Below are positions 22,520 to 28,289 of a DNA stretch of 28,289 bases, in pieces. Where the stretch lies: IMG/VR virus record IMGVR_UViG_3300033148_002883, positions 1 through 28,289 of that record. One strand, 5' to 3'. This DNA comes from a virus. Under the pieces are notes generated by a model that worked only from the letters and a program-made list of their open reading frames with translations, was not told the DNA's origin and searched no databases. The position numbers and the translations under genes are program-made. How positions within the stretch are numbered: the first letter of the stretch is position 1; each line of letters begins with the position of its first letter.

Positions 22520-23362
22520 ATGAAAATTATTGGAATAGGACCATATGTTGGTGATTTTGAACAAGAATTATTGACCTTTAGACCATATGTTAAATGGTTA
22601 TCTAAAATTATAAGTTATGATAATTTATATTTAAATACACATATGAATAGACGATTTCTTTATGATTTTGTACCAGATGAAAATATAATTCCTGTGTATG
22701 AAACATTTTCTAGAAATGAACTTGGTCAAAATGGATATATGCATGAAGATTTATCTAAAAAAGATTTCATGCTGCTAGTCAAAAAGTTTAAAGAGAAAAT
22801 AATAGATATAGAAAATTGTAATAAAAGCAATGTTGAAATATATTACTTAAATTATAGTAAAAATTTAAGTAATTATCCTTATTATAATAAAGTATTTAAT
22901 AAAATAGTAAAGCCAAATGATGTTCGTGTTTTATCAAAGCATAAAAACAAGATAGTTTTTATACCTGATAGAAATGAAAATATAAATAAGTTAGGAATGA
23001 TATTAAAATATCTACAAGACAACTATAAAGATGATGTTATAGTTGTTGGAAATATGGATTCATGGTTTTCTAGTGATAATGTAATACTAAAATTTCCAGA
23101 TTATTTTGAGAATGGTTGGAAATATATTTTATGTTATATATTAGAATCTAAGTGTGTTGTTTGTCCTTCAAGCTATTGGACATCATTGTGTAATTTACAA
23201 AAAATACCTGTTTTTAGCTGGGGAGGAAACCCTAGTCAATATAGAGCAGATGGTATACTTAATTTTAATAATGATAAATGTTCTGTTATACCATCTGATG
23301 ATGATACAAGTATATCTGTTTTGATAAATTCTATAGACTTTTTTTTGAAAGGAATAAAATGA
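22520..23362 (+). CDS. putative glycosyltransferase (GT9/GT-B-like)
   Basis: 280 aa. The C-terminal half resembles the donor-binding half of heptosyltransferase-like GT-B enzymes: KNKIVFIPDRN, DDVIVVGNMDSW, and ILESKCVVCPSSYWTSLCNLQKIPVFSWGGNPSQYR (about 208-243), where a Ser/Thr-rich loop contacts the nucleotide sugar. The N-terminal half starts MKIIGIGPYVGDFEQELL, typical of a Rossmann strand. There is no signal peptide. It is the second glycosyltransferase in the window. Targets could be modified DNA bases, phage proteins or host surface. Weak ribosome site; ends with an ATGA overlap to the next gene. Confidence 0.65.
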   Translation: MKIIGIGPYVGDFEQELLTFRPYVKWLSKIISYDNLYLNTHMNRRFLYDFVPDENIIPVYETFSRNELGQNGYMHEDLSKKDFMLLVKKFKEKIIDIENCNKSNVEIYYLNYSKNLSNYPYYNKVFNKIVKPNDVRVLSKHKNKIVFIPDRNENINKLGMILKYLQDNYKDDVIVVGNMDSWFSSDNVILKFPDYFENGWKYILCYILESKCVVCPSSYWTSLCNLQKIPVFSWGGNPSQYRADGILNFNNDKCSVIPSDDDTSISVLINSIDFFLKGIK

Positions 23363-23571
23363 TTAAATCAAAGCTTGTAAAAAGTGTATATGGAAAGGTT
23401 AGAGTAATAGAAGGGTATAAAGAATATGATAGATTATATGTATTCAAAAAGAAAGGAGCATATATGATATCTAGTAATAGAAGAATATCATTAGATGATA
23501 TGATAAAAGTTGATGGAGAATATTGGTTTTCAACATTAAAAGAACTACATAAATCATTAAATAAGGAGTGA
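23359..23571 (+). CDS. hypothetical protein
   Basis: 70 aa, overlapping the glycosyltransferase stop (ATGA). Basic, beta-rich N-terminus (KLVKSVYGKVRVIEGYKEYDRLYVFKKKG). Not recognised. Confidence 0.55.
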   Translation: MIKSKLVKSVYGKVRVIEGYKEYDRLYVFKKKGAYMISSNRRISLDDMIKVDGEYWFSTLKELHKSLNKE

Positions 23572-23577
23572 AATTAA

Positions 23578-23802
23578 ATGGGAAAAATAGAAAAATATTT
23601 AGATGAAGGAAAAATAGATCTTATGAGTAGTGGTACTCTTAATCCAAAAGCTACAAGTCTTGTATCGAAGGTTAGTGCAGCTTGTGAATGGGGAGATGTT
23701 GATGTATATGCTTTTTGTTTAAGATTGCTTGAAGATTCAAACATGCATAGTGTTATAAAAGATGTAGAACGAGTGTTTATGAAAAATCTTGGATCAAGAT
23801 AA
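23578..23802 (+). CDS. hypothetical protein with capsid-targeting-like N-terminus
   Basis: 74 aa, AAGGAG 8 bases upstream. It starts MGKIEKYLDEGKIDLMSSG, which resembles the N-termini of the genes at 24676, 25853 and 27245 and the T4 capsid-targeting sequence (MKTYQEFIAE). LDE-G would be a [LI]xE cleavage-like site at residues 8-11. The remainder is a small helical domain with cysteines (AACEWGDVDVYAFCLRLL). The match is a motif resemblance, not proof. Confidence 0.6.
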   Translation: MGKIEKYLDEGKIDLMSSGTLNPKATSLVSKVSAACEWGDVDVYAFCLRLLEDSNMHSVIKDVERVFMKNLGSR

Positions 23803-23817
23803 AATGGAATAATTGAA

Positions 23818-24006
23818 ATGCCTATTAGAGAATATAGATGTAATGGATGTGGTAAAGAAATCGAATACCTTATTATTGGTTCCGAAGAGGATGTGGTATG
23901 CTCTAAATGTGGTACTAAAATGGAAAAAATAATATCACAATCTACATTTATACTTAAAGGCGGTGGCTGGTATAGTGAAGGATATAGCAAAAAGGAGAAA
24001 GAATAA
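23818..24006 (+). CDS. FmdB-type zinc-ribbon protein
   Basis: 62 aa. It follows the FmdB/CxxC_CxxC_SSSS family: MPIREYRCNGCGKEIEYLI, then CSKCGTKMEKIISQSTFILKGGGWYSEGYSKK. The four cysteines bind one zinc. The GGGWY-x-x-GY ending is characteristic. Small FmdB-like ribbons are widespread in bacteria and phages, with a suggested regulatory role. A second related gene lies at 24240. Confidence 0.9.
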   Translation: MPIREYRCNGCGKEIEYLIIGSEEDVVCSKCGTKMEKIISQSTFILKGGGWYSEGYSKKEKE

Positions 24007-24240
24007 GTGATTGAAAAAATAGCCGATGCTCAACATAAAATATGGTCACATTGGATGGACTATTTATTTTCTACATGTGAAGAAAGAAATGATGGATGTG
24101 TTGTTATTCCAAAAGATAAAGTTGATAGATGGAAGCGACAAATAAAAACACAATATATTGATCTATCAGAATCAGAAAAAGATAGTGATATAAAGATAGC
24201 TTTTGATGTTTTAAAAGTTGTTCAAAAGGAGATTGATTAA
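24007..24240 (+). CDS. conserved phage hypothetical protein, GTG start
   Basis: 77 aa from GTG 24007 with AAAGGAG 9 bases upstream and no ATG alternative. The sequence HKIWSHWMDYLFS, VIPKDKVDRWKRQIKTQYIDLSESEKDSD matches a family I recognise as common in phages but without a known function. Helical and charged. Confidence 0.75.
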   Translation: MIEKIADAQHKIWSHWMDYLFSTCEERNDGCVVIPKDKVDRWKRQIKTQYIDLSESEKDSDIKIAFDVLKVVQKEID

Positions 24241-24512
24241 TGCCAATTCACGATTTTTTATGCAATACTTGTAAATATAGTTTTGAATTTTTTGTAATAC
24301 ATTCTGATGATATACCTAAATGTAAAAAATGTGGTAGTGGTGATTTAAAAAAATTATGCCCACAATCACCACCAAATTTTAAGTTAGTTTATGATAATAA
24401 AAAAGATATGGTAGATTGGGATGGTAATAGATCTAAATACTTTGATAAATATAAACAAATGAAGAAAAATGGCGAAAACCCTCGTATTGCTGAATTAGAT
24501 GGAGATGGATAA
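24240..24512 (+). CDS. second FmdB-like zinc-ribbon protein
   Basis: 90 aa. Starts in the TAATG of the preceding stop. MPIHDFLCNTCKYSFEFFV ... CKKCGSGDLKKL is a FmdB-type ribbon. The longer C-terminus (DNRSKYFD-like, NPRIAELDGDG) differs from the copy at 23818, and the GGGWY ending is absent. The pair may be an old duplication or two independent acquisitions. Confidence 0.85.
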   Translation: MPIHDFLCNTCKYSFEFFVIHSDDIPKCKKCGSGDLKKLCPQSPPNFKLVYDNKKDMVDWDGNRSKYFDKYKQMKKNGENPRIAELDGDG

Positions 24513-24679
24513 TGTTTAAAGTTGGGGATAAGGTTAAAATAGTAAATTGTTCATATAATGGATATATAAAATGGATTATAGATGGTTTTGGTTATAATCT
24601 TTATGCTGTTATTCTGGACAATAAGTTTTGGCCAAACTTGTTATATTCATTCAAAGAGGAAGAAATGGAGTTATTATGA
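24512..24679 (+). CDS. small SH3/KOW-like protein
   Basis: 55 aa, begins MFKVGDKVKIVN. The start overlaps the previous stop (TAATG), and the stop overlaps the next start (ATGA). The opening FxVGDKVKI is typical of small KOW or SH3-like barrels that bind RNA or protein. The remainder is aromatic and beta-like (YNLYAVILDNKFWPN). No specific family assigned. Confidence 0.65.
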   Translation: MFKVGDKVKIVNCSYNGYIKWIIDGFGYNLYAVILDNKFWPNLLYSFKEEEMELL

Positions 24680-24972
24680 AAGACAAGTATAAGAAATACA
24701 TTATAGAATCTGATATTGATGAAGGTAAGTATGCCAAATATCTTGAAGCTGGTAAGAAGAAAAAAACCATGCGGAAGGATATGATAAAAGATTATAATAG
24801 TCAAGTAAAACAACTGAAAAAACAACTTGCTGAAATCAATAAATTAATGGATAAACATATTGTTAAACAGCGAAAAGATCCAATGAATAACCAGTATATA
24901 GTTGAGGTTCATAGTTATGTAGAATTGTTAGAAAAAGTGTTAACTGAAATGGATATAAGAAGAAGATTTTAA
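24676..24972 (+). CDS. coiled-coil protein with capsid-targeting-like N-terminus
   Basis: 98 aa from ATG 24676 (GGAG upstream; a TTG at 24628 is inside the previous gene). It begins MKDKYKKYIIESDIDEGKYAKYLEAGKKKK. This has two successive Y-[IL]-x-E-like peptides (KKYIIE-S, AKYLEA-G), comparable to the T4 capsid-targeting sequence and [LI]xE cleavage site. The middle is a coiled coil (NSQVKQLKKQLAEINKLMDK), and the protein is strongly basic. Basic, small and possibly packaged into the head, like T4 internal proteins, but this is inferred. Confidence 0.6.
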   Translation: MKDKYKKYIIESDIDEGKYAKYLEAGKKKKTMRKDMIKDYNSQVKQLKKQLAEINKLMDKHIVKQRKDPMNNQYIVEVHSYVELLEKVLTEMDIRRRF

Positions 24973-24998
24973 AAATTGTGGAAAGTGAGGTATAATAA

Positions 24999-25841
24999 GT
25001 GATCAGTTATATTGGTGGTAAATCAAGAATAGGTAAGTGGATAAGAGATTATATTCCAAAAAATATAAAAACATACGTTGAACCTTTTGGTGGAATGTTT
25101 TGGGTATTTTACAATATGGATTTATCACCATATTTTTATCTTGAAAACATTGTATATAATGATTTTAATAGATTAAATGCAAACCTTTTTGAGTGTGTTA
25201 CAGAGTATGATAAGCTATGGGATATTTTAAATAGTGAGTCATTCCAGCAACGCGATGTGGTAAATACGCCACAAGAACTAAAAGATAAGTTCTATATATA
25301 TCAACAAGAAATATTTTCTAAAGAATTGGTTATAACAGAAGAAAACAAATTTGATATAACTAAGAAATATCTATATGTTTTAACCCAAATATTTTCTGGG
25401 TCTAAGCCTGAAAAAGCTAAGTATATGGACTATAAAGGCAAGTATAAATGTAAGTTCTTAACATTCATGGATAAGCTAAAGAAACCAGCATATAGATATC
25501 ATTTTGATAGAATTACAAATGTTGAGAATATGGATTTTGAAGAACTAATTAAAAAATATGATTCACCAACTTCATATTTTTACTTAGATCCACCATACTG
25601 GAAGACAGAAAACTACTATTCTAATCATGATTTTGATAGAAGTGATCATGAAAGGTTGGCTAATGTTTTACGAGGTATTCAAGGTAGATTTAGTTTAAGT
25701 TATTATAATTTTGATCTACTTAATAATTGGTTTCCAGATGATAAATATATATGGATTACTAAAGGATTTACAAAAGCCGCTGCTGCACGGAAAGGGGTAA
25801 AACAAAACAAGAGTGAAGAACTTTTGATTATGAATTACTAG
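24999..25841 (+). CDS. Dam-type DNA adenine methyltransferase (D12 class)
   Basis: 280 aa from GTG 24999 with GAGG 9 bases upstream. Methylates N6 of adenine. Alpha-class order: GGKSRIGKWI (SAM-binding start), EPFGGMFW (motif I), YNDFN, then YLDPPYWKT (catalytic DPPY about 197-200) and the C-terminal SYYNF and KSEELLIMNY. All key motifs are present. The usual GATC specificity is not certain. The window thus carries two methyltransferases of different classes (with 224-1003). Confidence 0.93.
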   Translation: MISYIGGKSRIGKWIRDYIPKNIKTYVEPFGGMFWVFYNMDLSPYFYLENIVYNDFNRLNANLFECVTEYDKLWDILNSESFQQRDVVNTPQELKDKFYIYQQEIFSKELVITEENKFDITKKYLYVLTQIFSGSKPEKAKYMDYKGKYKCKFLTFMDKLKKPAYRYHFDRITNVENMDFEELIKKYDSPTSYFYLDPPYWKTENYYSNHDFDRSDHERLANVLRGIQGRFSLSYYNFDLLNNWFPDDKYIWITKGFTKAAAARKGVKQNKSEELLIMNY

Positions 25842-25852
25842 AGGTAATAATT

Positions 25853-26932
25853 ATGAGATTTGAAGAATATTTAATAGAGGCTGATGCTTCAACAACTACA
25901 AGATTACAAGAGTGTGTTCATTGTGTTGCCTATGCTATGAGACAAATGACTAAAAAAGATATAACCAGGAATGATGTTCTTGAACCTGGTTTTTTTATTG
26001 ATGCTTATGCAAAATATTGTACAATTGATACACCTGATAATACATTATTTGATTGGATATTTGATAATAGTAAATGGGTTGATTCTATTGTTGCATCAAC
26101 AAATACTTGTAAAAAATCTGGATATTTAAAGAAAAACAACTATGTCTTTCATAGAGGATCACCATTCATGAATTCTATATATGAACAGGCTTTAGTTTTA
26201 TTGAAACAAGAAGGCGTTAGGATTGGTGGTGATAAATGGAATCCTTCTGATATATGGGCCACTACAATGTCTTCTGTTCCAAAATTTAATACTATTATTG
26301 AATTTAATGATTGGATTGAGAAAAATTTGAACAATGGTAAACTAGTTGGTATATCATTGAAAATGGTTGGTAAAAGTGCTAAGGTTGTTTTATCTTCTCC
26401 AAAAATAAAACATGAACCCGTTGGATATAAATCTATTAAAAAACCTAGAGATGTTTTACCTACGGGTTCTATGGTTATGACTATTAAAACTGGTACAGGA
26501 ATAAATTTTAGAAGTTTTAGAATATCAAATCAAGCTGATATAACTGGTGAAATAGTAATGGTTGGTGGTGCTGCAAGACATGGAAAGGTTCCATCTACAA
26601 TATTGAAGAAAGCTATAAAAGATAATAATATACCACAATTAACAAAAAAAAGAATTGGTGATCAAACAGATGATCAACTCATAAAATCAGTTCAAAATCT
26701 TTGGAAACAATGTGGTTATAATTTTTCTGATAAACAAATGGCTCAAGGATGGGAAAAAAGAAAGAATAATATTCAAGATAGAATAGGATATTGGCAGTCA
26801 ATTATTCATTCTTTAGAGTTAGGTGCTTTCTTAAATAGTAATAAAGGTAAGGCTGATGATATTATCAATACTTTCTTTGTTGGTGCATCATCTGCAAGTG
26901 AGTTTAGTTCAACATTTATAAAAGTATATTAA
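25853..26932 (+). CDS. putative capsid-targeted (internal) head protein
   Basis: 359 aa. The N-terminus MRFEEYLIEADAS closely resembles the T4 capsid-targeting sequence MKTYQEFIAEA, with LIE-A matching the [LI]xE cleavage site of T4 prohead protease. Later regions contain GGDKWNPSDIW (about 124-134), a pattern I associate with structural proteins of large myoviruses, and a basic C-terminal half (KKAIKDNNIPQLTKKRIGD). There are no membrane segments. I infer a protein packaged in the head and perhaps injected. Its enzymatic activity, if any, is not recognised. GAGG precedes the ATG. Confidence 0.6.
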   Translation: MRFEEYLIEADASTTTRLQECVHCVAYAMRQMTKKDITRNDVLEPGFFIDAYAKYCTIDTPDNTLFDWIFDNSKWVDSIVASTNTCKKSGYLKKNNYVFHRGSPFMNSIYEQALVLLKQEGVRIGGDKWNPSDIWATTMSSVPKFNTIIEFNDWIEKNLNNGKLVGISLKMVGKSAKVVLSSPKIKHEPVGYKSIKKPRDVLPTGSMVMTIKTGTGINFRSFRISNQADITGEIVMVGGAARHGKVPSTILKKAIKDNNIPQLTKKRIGDQTDDQLIKSVQNLWKQCGYNFSDKQMAQGWEKRKNNIQDRIGYWQSIIHSLELGAFLNSNKGKADDIINTFFVGASSASEFSSTFIKVY

Positions 26933-26935
26933 AAT

Positions 26936-27000
26936 AATGGTGAATCCGTGATCGTGGAGGCTCAAGGTGTGGTGGGATTCGTAACGTAGGTGGGACCAAT
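26936..27000 (+). ncRNA. unknown structured intergenic RNA, copy B
   Basis: GAATCC (26942-26947) pairs with GGATTC (26975-26980), and an outer GGT/ACC stem (26939-26941 with 26995-26997, extended by A-T pairs) encloses it. Inside, GTGATCGT (26948-26955) and GGCTCAAGGTGTGGTGGGA (26959-26977) match copy A at 6699. A second GTAGGTGGGA (26986-26995) repeats part of the core. It lies between the head-protein gene and a GTG-started gene, 24 bases before that start. Its closing stems differ in sequence from copy A while pairing is kept, which argues for a conserved RNA fold. Confidence 0.6.
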
Positions 27001-27024
27001 ATTTAATCAAAAGGAGATCATGCT

Positions 27025-27252
27025 GTGTGGGATATATTAGAAAATTTTAGAAAATTTGATAAAGGTGATAGTTTTGCAACAGATGTAAAATGTGATGGTT
27101 GTGCTAGTTTAGCTGAACAATATATATACGTTACTAATGGTGTTTATTGTAAAGGTTGTTTAACAAAAGCTATTGATATGTTAGATAAAAATTTTATGAA
27201 GCACTGTGATGATGATTGGAATAAAAGACAAAGGAGTGATAAAAATGGATAA
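27025..27252 (+). CDS. small zinc-finger protein, GTG start
   Basis: 75 aa from GTG 27025, with AAGGAG ending 8 bases upstream (ideal spacing); the nearby ATG 27020 frame closes after six codons. Cysteines CDGCASL ... YCKGCLTK form a CxxC/CxxC zinc site at about 19-47. The C-terminus is basic. It sits directly after RNA copy B, which might control it. Confidence 0.7.
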   Translation: MWDILENFRKFDKGDSFATDVKCDGCASLAEQYIYVTNGVYCKGCLTKAIDMLDKNFMKHCDDDWNKRQRSDKNG

Positions 27253-27436
27253 AATAGAAAAATATTTAGATGAAAAGAAATTACAAACCTCTGGTGGGGC
27301 AGAGCCTCGTGAAATTAGAGATATGTTAATGGCTAAAATTGGTAACATATTAGCTCAAGAAGTATCATATGATAATATTTCAAATAAGGAATATAAAGAT
27401 ATCAAAACAGCAATCAAAAAAATATTAAAAGTATAG
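27245..27436 (+). CDS. hypothetical protein with capsid-targeting-like N-terminus
   Basis: 63 aa from ATG 27245 (AAAGGAG upstream), overlapping the previous stop. Begins MDKIEKYLDEKKLQTSGG, nearly the same as MGKIEKYLDEGKIDLMSSG at 23578. The remaining sequence is helical. It shares only the N-terminal peptide with the other genes of this type, which suggests that the peptide is a transferable address tag. Confidence 0.6.
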   Translation: MDKIEKYLDEKKLQTSGGAEPREIRDMLMAKIGNILAQEVSYDNISNKEYKDIKTAIKKILKV

Positions 27437-27451
27437 GAGTGTGAAGAAAAA

Positions 27452-27658
27452 ATGTTAAAGACAACGTTAGAATTAGAAGAGAGTAAATGGGATGATAGAT
27501 ATGTGATGAGAATTATACATAATGGTGAAATCATACAAGAAGAATATGATGGTGGTGAACCAGAAGATAGTAGTTTTGTTCGTGATTGGAATTGGGTTCC
27601 ATCTGCAATTGAAAAGGCATATAAACTTGGTTTTGAAGATGGTGAAAAAAATGCCTGA
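27452..27658 (+). CDS. hypothetical protein
   Basis: 68 aa with GGAG upstream and overlapping the endolysin start by 8 bases. Acidic, with tryptophan-rich FVRDWNWVPSAIEKAYKLGFEDGEKNA at the C-terminus. Not recognised. Its position suggests coupled translation with the endolysin. Confidence 0.55.
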   Translation: MLKTTLELEESKWDDRYVMRIIHNGEIIQEEYDGGEPEDSSFVRDWNWVPSAIEKAYKLGFEDGEKNA

Positions 27659-28244
27659 ATTTGAAAACGCATATGAATTTGTCCTTGGATATGAGGGTGG
27701 TTACTCAAATGATCCAATTGATAGAGGCGGTGAAACGTATAAAGGCATAGCTAGAAGATATTCAAAAACTTGGGCTGGATGGTTGATTATAGATACCATG
27801 AAATCTGATTTATCACATGTTTTTCCAGAATGTCTTGTCAATAATATAATACTTGATCAGTTAGTAAAAAAACGTTATAAAGATATATATTGGGATACTC
27901 TATTGTTAGATGATATATTGAGCCAAGATTTAGCAAACGAATTATTTGATATTTCTGTAAATATGGGGTATTATAGATCTGGTAAATTCTTACAGATTGC
28001 TTTAAATGCTATGAATAGAAATCAATCATTATATAATGATATAGTTGTTGATGGTAAAGTTGGTGATAAGACAATTGAAGCTTTAGAGAAATATTTTATT
28101 AAAGATTCATCAAACTATCTGATAAAAATCATAAATATTCTTCAGGGAAACCACTATATAGAGTTTATGAAAAAATCAACAGAACAAGAAAGATTTGCTA
28201 GAGGATGGTTAAATAGAGTTGTTCTAATAAAAAATAAAATGTAA
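27651..28244 (+). CDS. endolysin, GH108-family N-acetylmuramidase
   Basis: 197 aa from ATG 27651; longer in-frame ORFs overlap the previous gene without a better site. Cleaves peptidoglycan at lysis. The catalytic motif is YEGGYSNDPIDRGGETYKGI with E15 the likely acid, as in GH108 enzymes. The central region contains LANELFDISVNMGYYRSGKFLQIALN, followed by a peptidoglycan-binding-like segment (VDGKVGDKTIEAL). It has no signal peptide, so a holin would be needed; none is identified next to it. Confidence 0.92.
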   Translation: MPEFENAYEFVLGYEGGYSNDPIDRGGETYKGIARRYSKTWAGWLIIDTMKSDLSHVFPECLVNNIILDQLVKKRYKDIYWDTLLLDDILSQDLANELFDISVNMGYYRSGKFLQIALNAMNRNQSLYNDIVVDGKVGDKTIEALEKYFIKDSSNYLIKIINILQGNHYIEFMKKSTEQERFARGWLNRVVLIKNKM

Positions 28245-28257
28245 AGAGGTGTAATGA

Positions 28258-28289
28258 ATGAATGAAAAAAATGTAATATTGTTGGGTTA
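28258..28289 (+). CDS. start of a gene cut by the window edge
   Basis: ATG 28258 begins MNEKNVILLGL after an AGAGG site 12 bases upstream; two nearby ATGs in other frames close within a few codons. Too short to identify. Confidence 0.5.
   Translation, partial: MNEKNVILLG

Noticed and set aside
23574-23990. Longest minus-strand ORF (138 aa)
   Set aside because: It is antisense to two well-supported + strand genes, including an FmdB ribbon, has no recognisable domain and no ribosome site; likewise the other minus-strand ORFs.

Overview
This window is part of a large, AT-rich (very roughly 30% GC) tailed-phage genome. All the protein genes lie on the + strand and are packed with ATGA/TAATG overlaps and AAGGAG/GAGG-type ribosome binding sites. 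It carries phage tRNAs, a T4-type replication set (gp32-like ssDNA-binding protein, T4 RNase H-like nuclease, DnaG-type primase), an NAD-dependent DNA ligase, nucleotide-metabolism genes, two DNA methyltransferases, an endolysin and many small unknown proteins. That gene set, with T4-like capsid-targeting peptides at the right edge, points to a large myovirus. The host cannot be read off directly. The strong Shine-Dalgarno sites, sigma70-type promoters, a PgpH-like c-di-AMP phosphodiesterase and a B12-dependent ribonucleotide reductase would suit a low-GC Gram-positive (for example clostridial) host, but this is inference.

Layout: 1-143, end of a tRNA cluster (partial Leu-CAA, complete Ile-UAU). 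224-2229, DNA methyltransferase plus small unknown genes, closed by a strong terminator. 2303-6688, a unit starting at a GTTTACA/TATAAT promoter with a stand-alone PgpH-type HD phosphodiesterase, NAD-dependent DNA ligase, MazG-like protein and HNH nuclease. 6699-6788, a structured intergenic RNA. 6846-7964, a GT-B glycosyltransferase. 7969-11962, an accessory block with a NADAR protein, a PD-(D/E)XK nuclease and a vWA protein. 11972-13711, gp32-like protein and a cysteine-rich small heat-shock protein, closed by a terminator. 13791-15347, membrane coiled-coil protein, resolvase-like nuclease and small genes. 15352-23571, RNase H-like nuclease, a decayed DUF4326 gene, archaeal-type thymidylate synthase/hydroxymethylase, class II ribonucleotide reductase (nrdJ), HTH protein, primase and a second glycosyltransferase. 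23578-28289, FmdB-like zinc ribbons, Dam-type methylase, several proteins with capsid-targeting-like N-termini, a second copy of the structured RNA, and a GH108-type endolysin.

The core logic is DNA replication and precursor supply: nrdJ makes deoxynucleotides, the ThyA-family enzyme methylates or hydroxymethylates pyrimidine, and primase, SSB, RNase H and ligase process the lagging strand. Around it sit probable host-interaction genes: the c-di-AMP phosphodiesterase, NADAR, two methylases and two glycosyltransferases. The most noteworthy observations are (i) the phage PgpH-like phosphodiesterase, (ii) two homologous structured intergenic RNAs at 6699-6788 and 26936-27000, (iii) several proteins near the right edge sharing a T4-like capsid-targeting N-terminus with an [LI]xE cleavage-like site, (iv) NADAR as a possible antidote to DarT-type defence, and (v) a shared GTTTAC-N17-TATAAT promoter.
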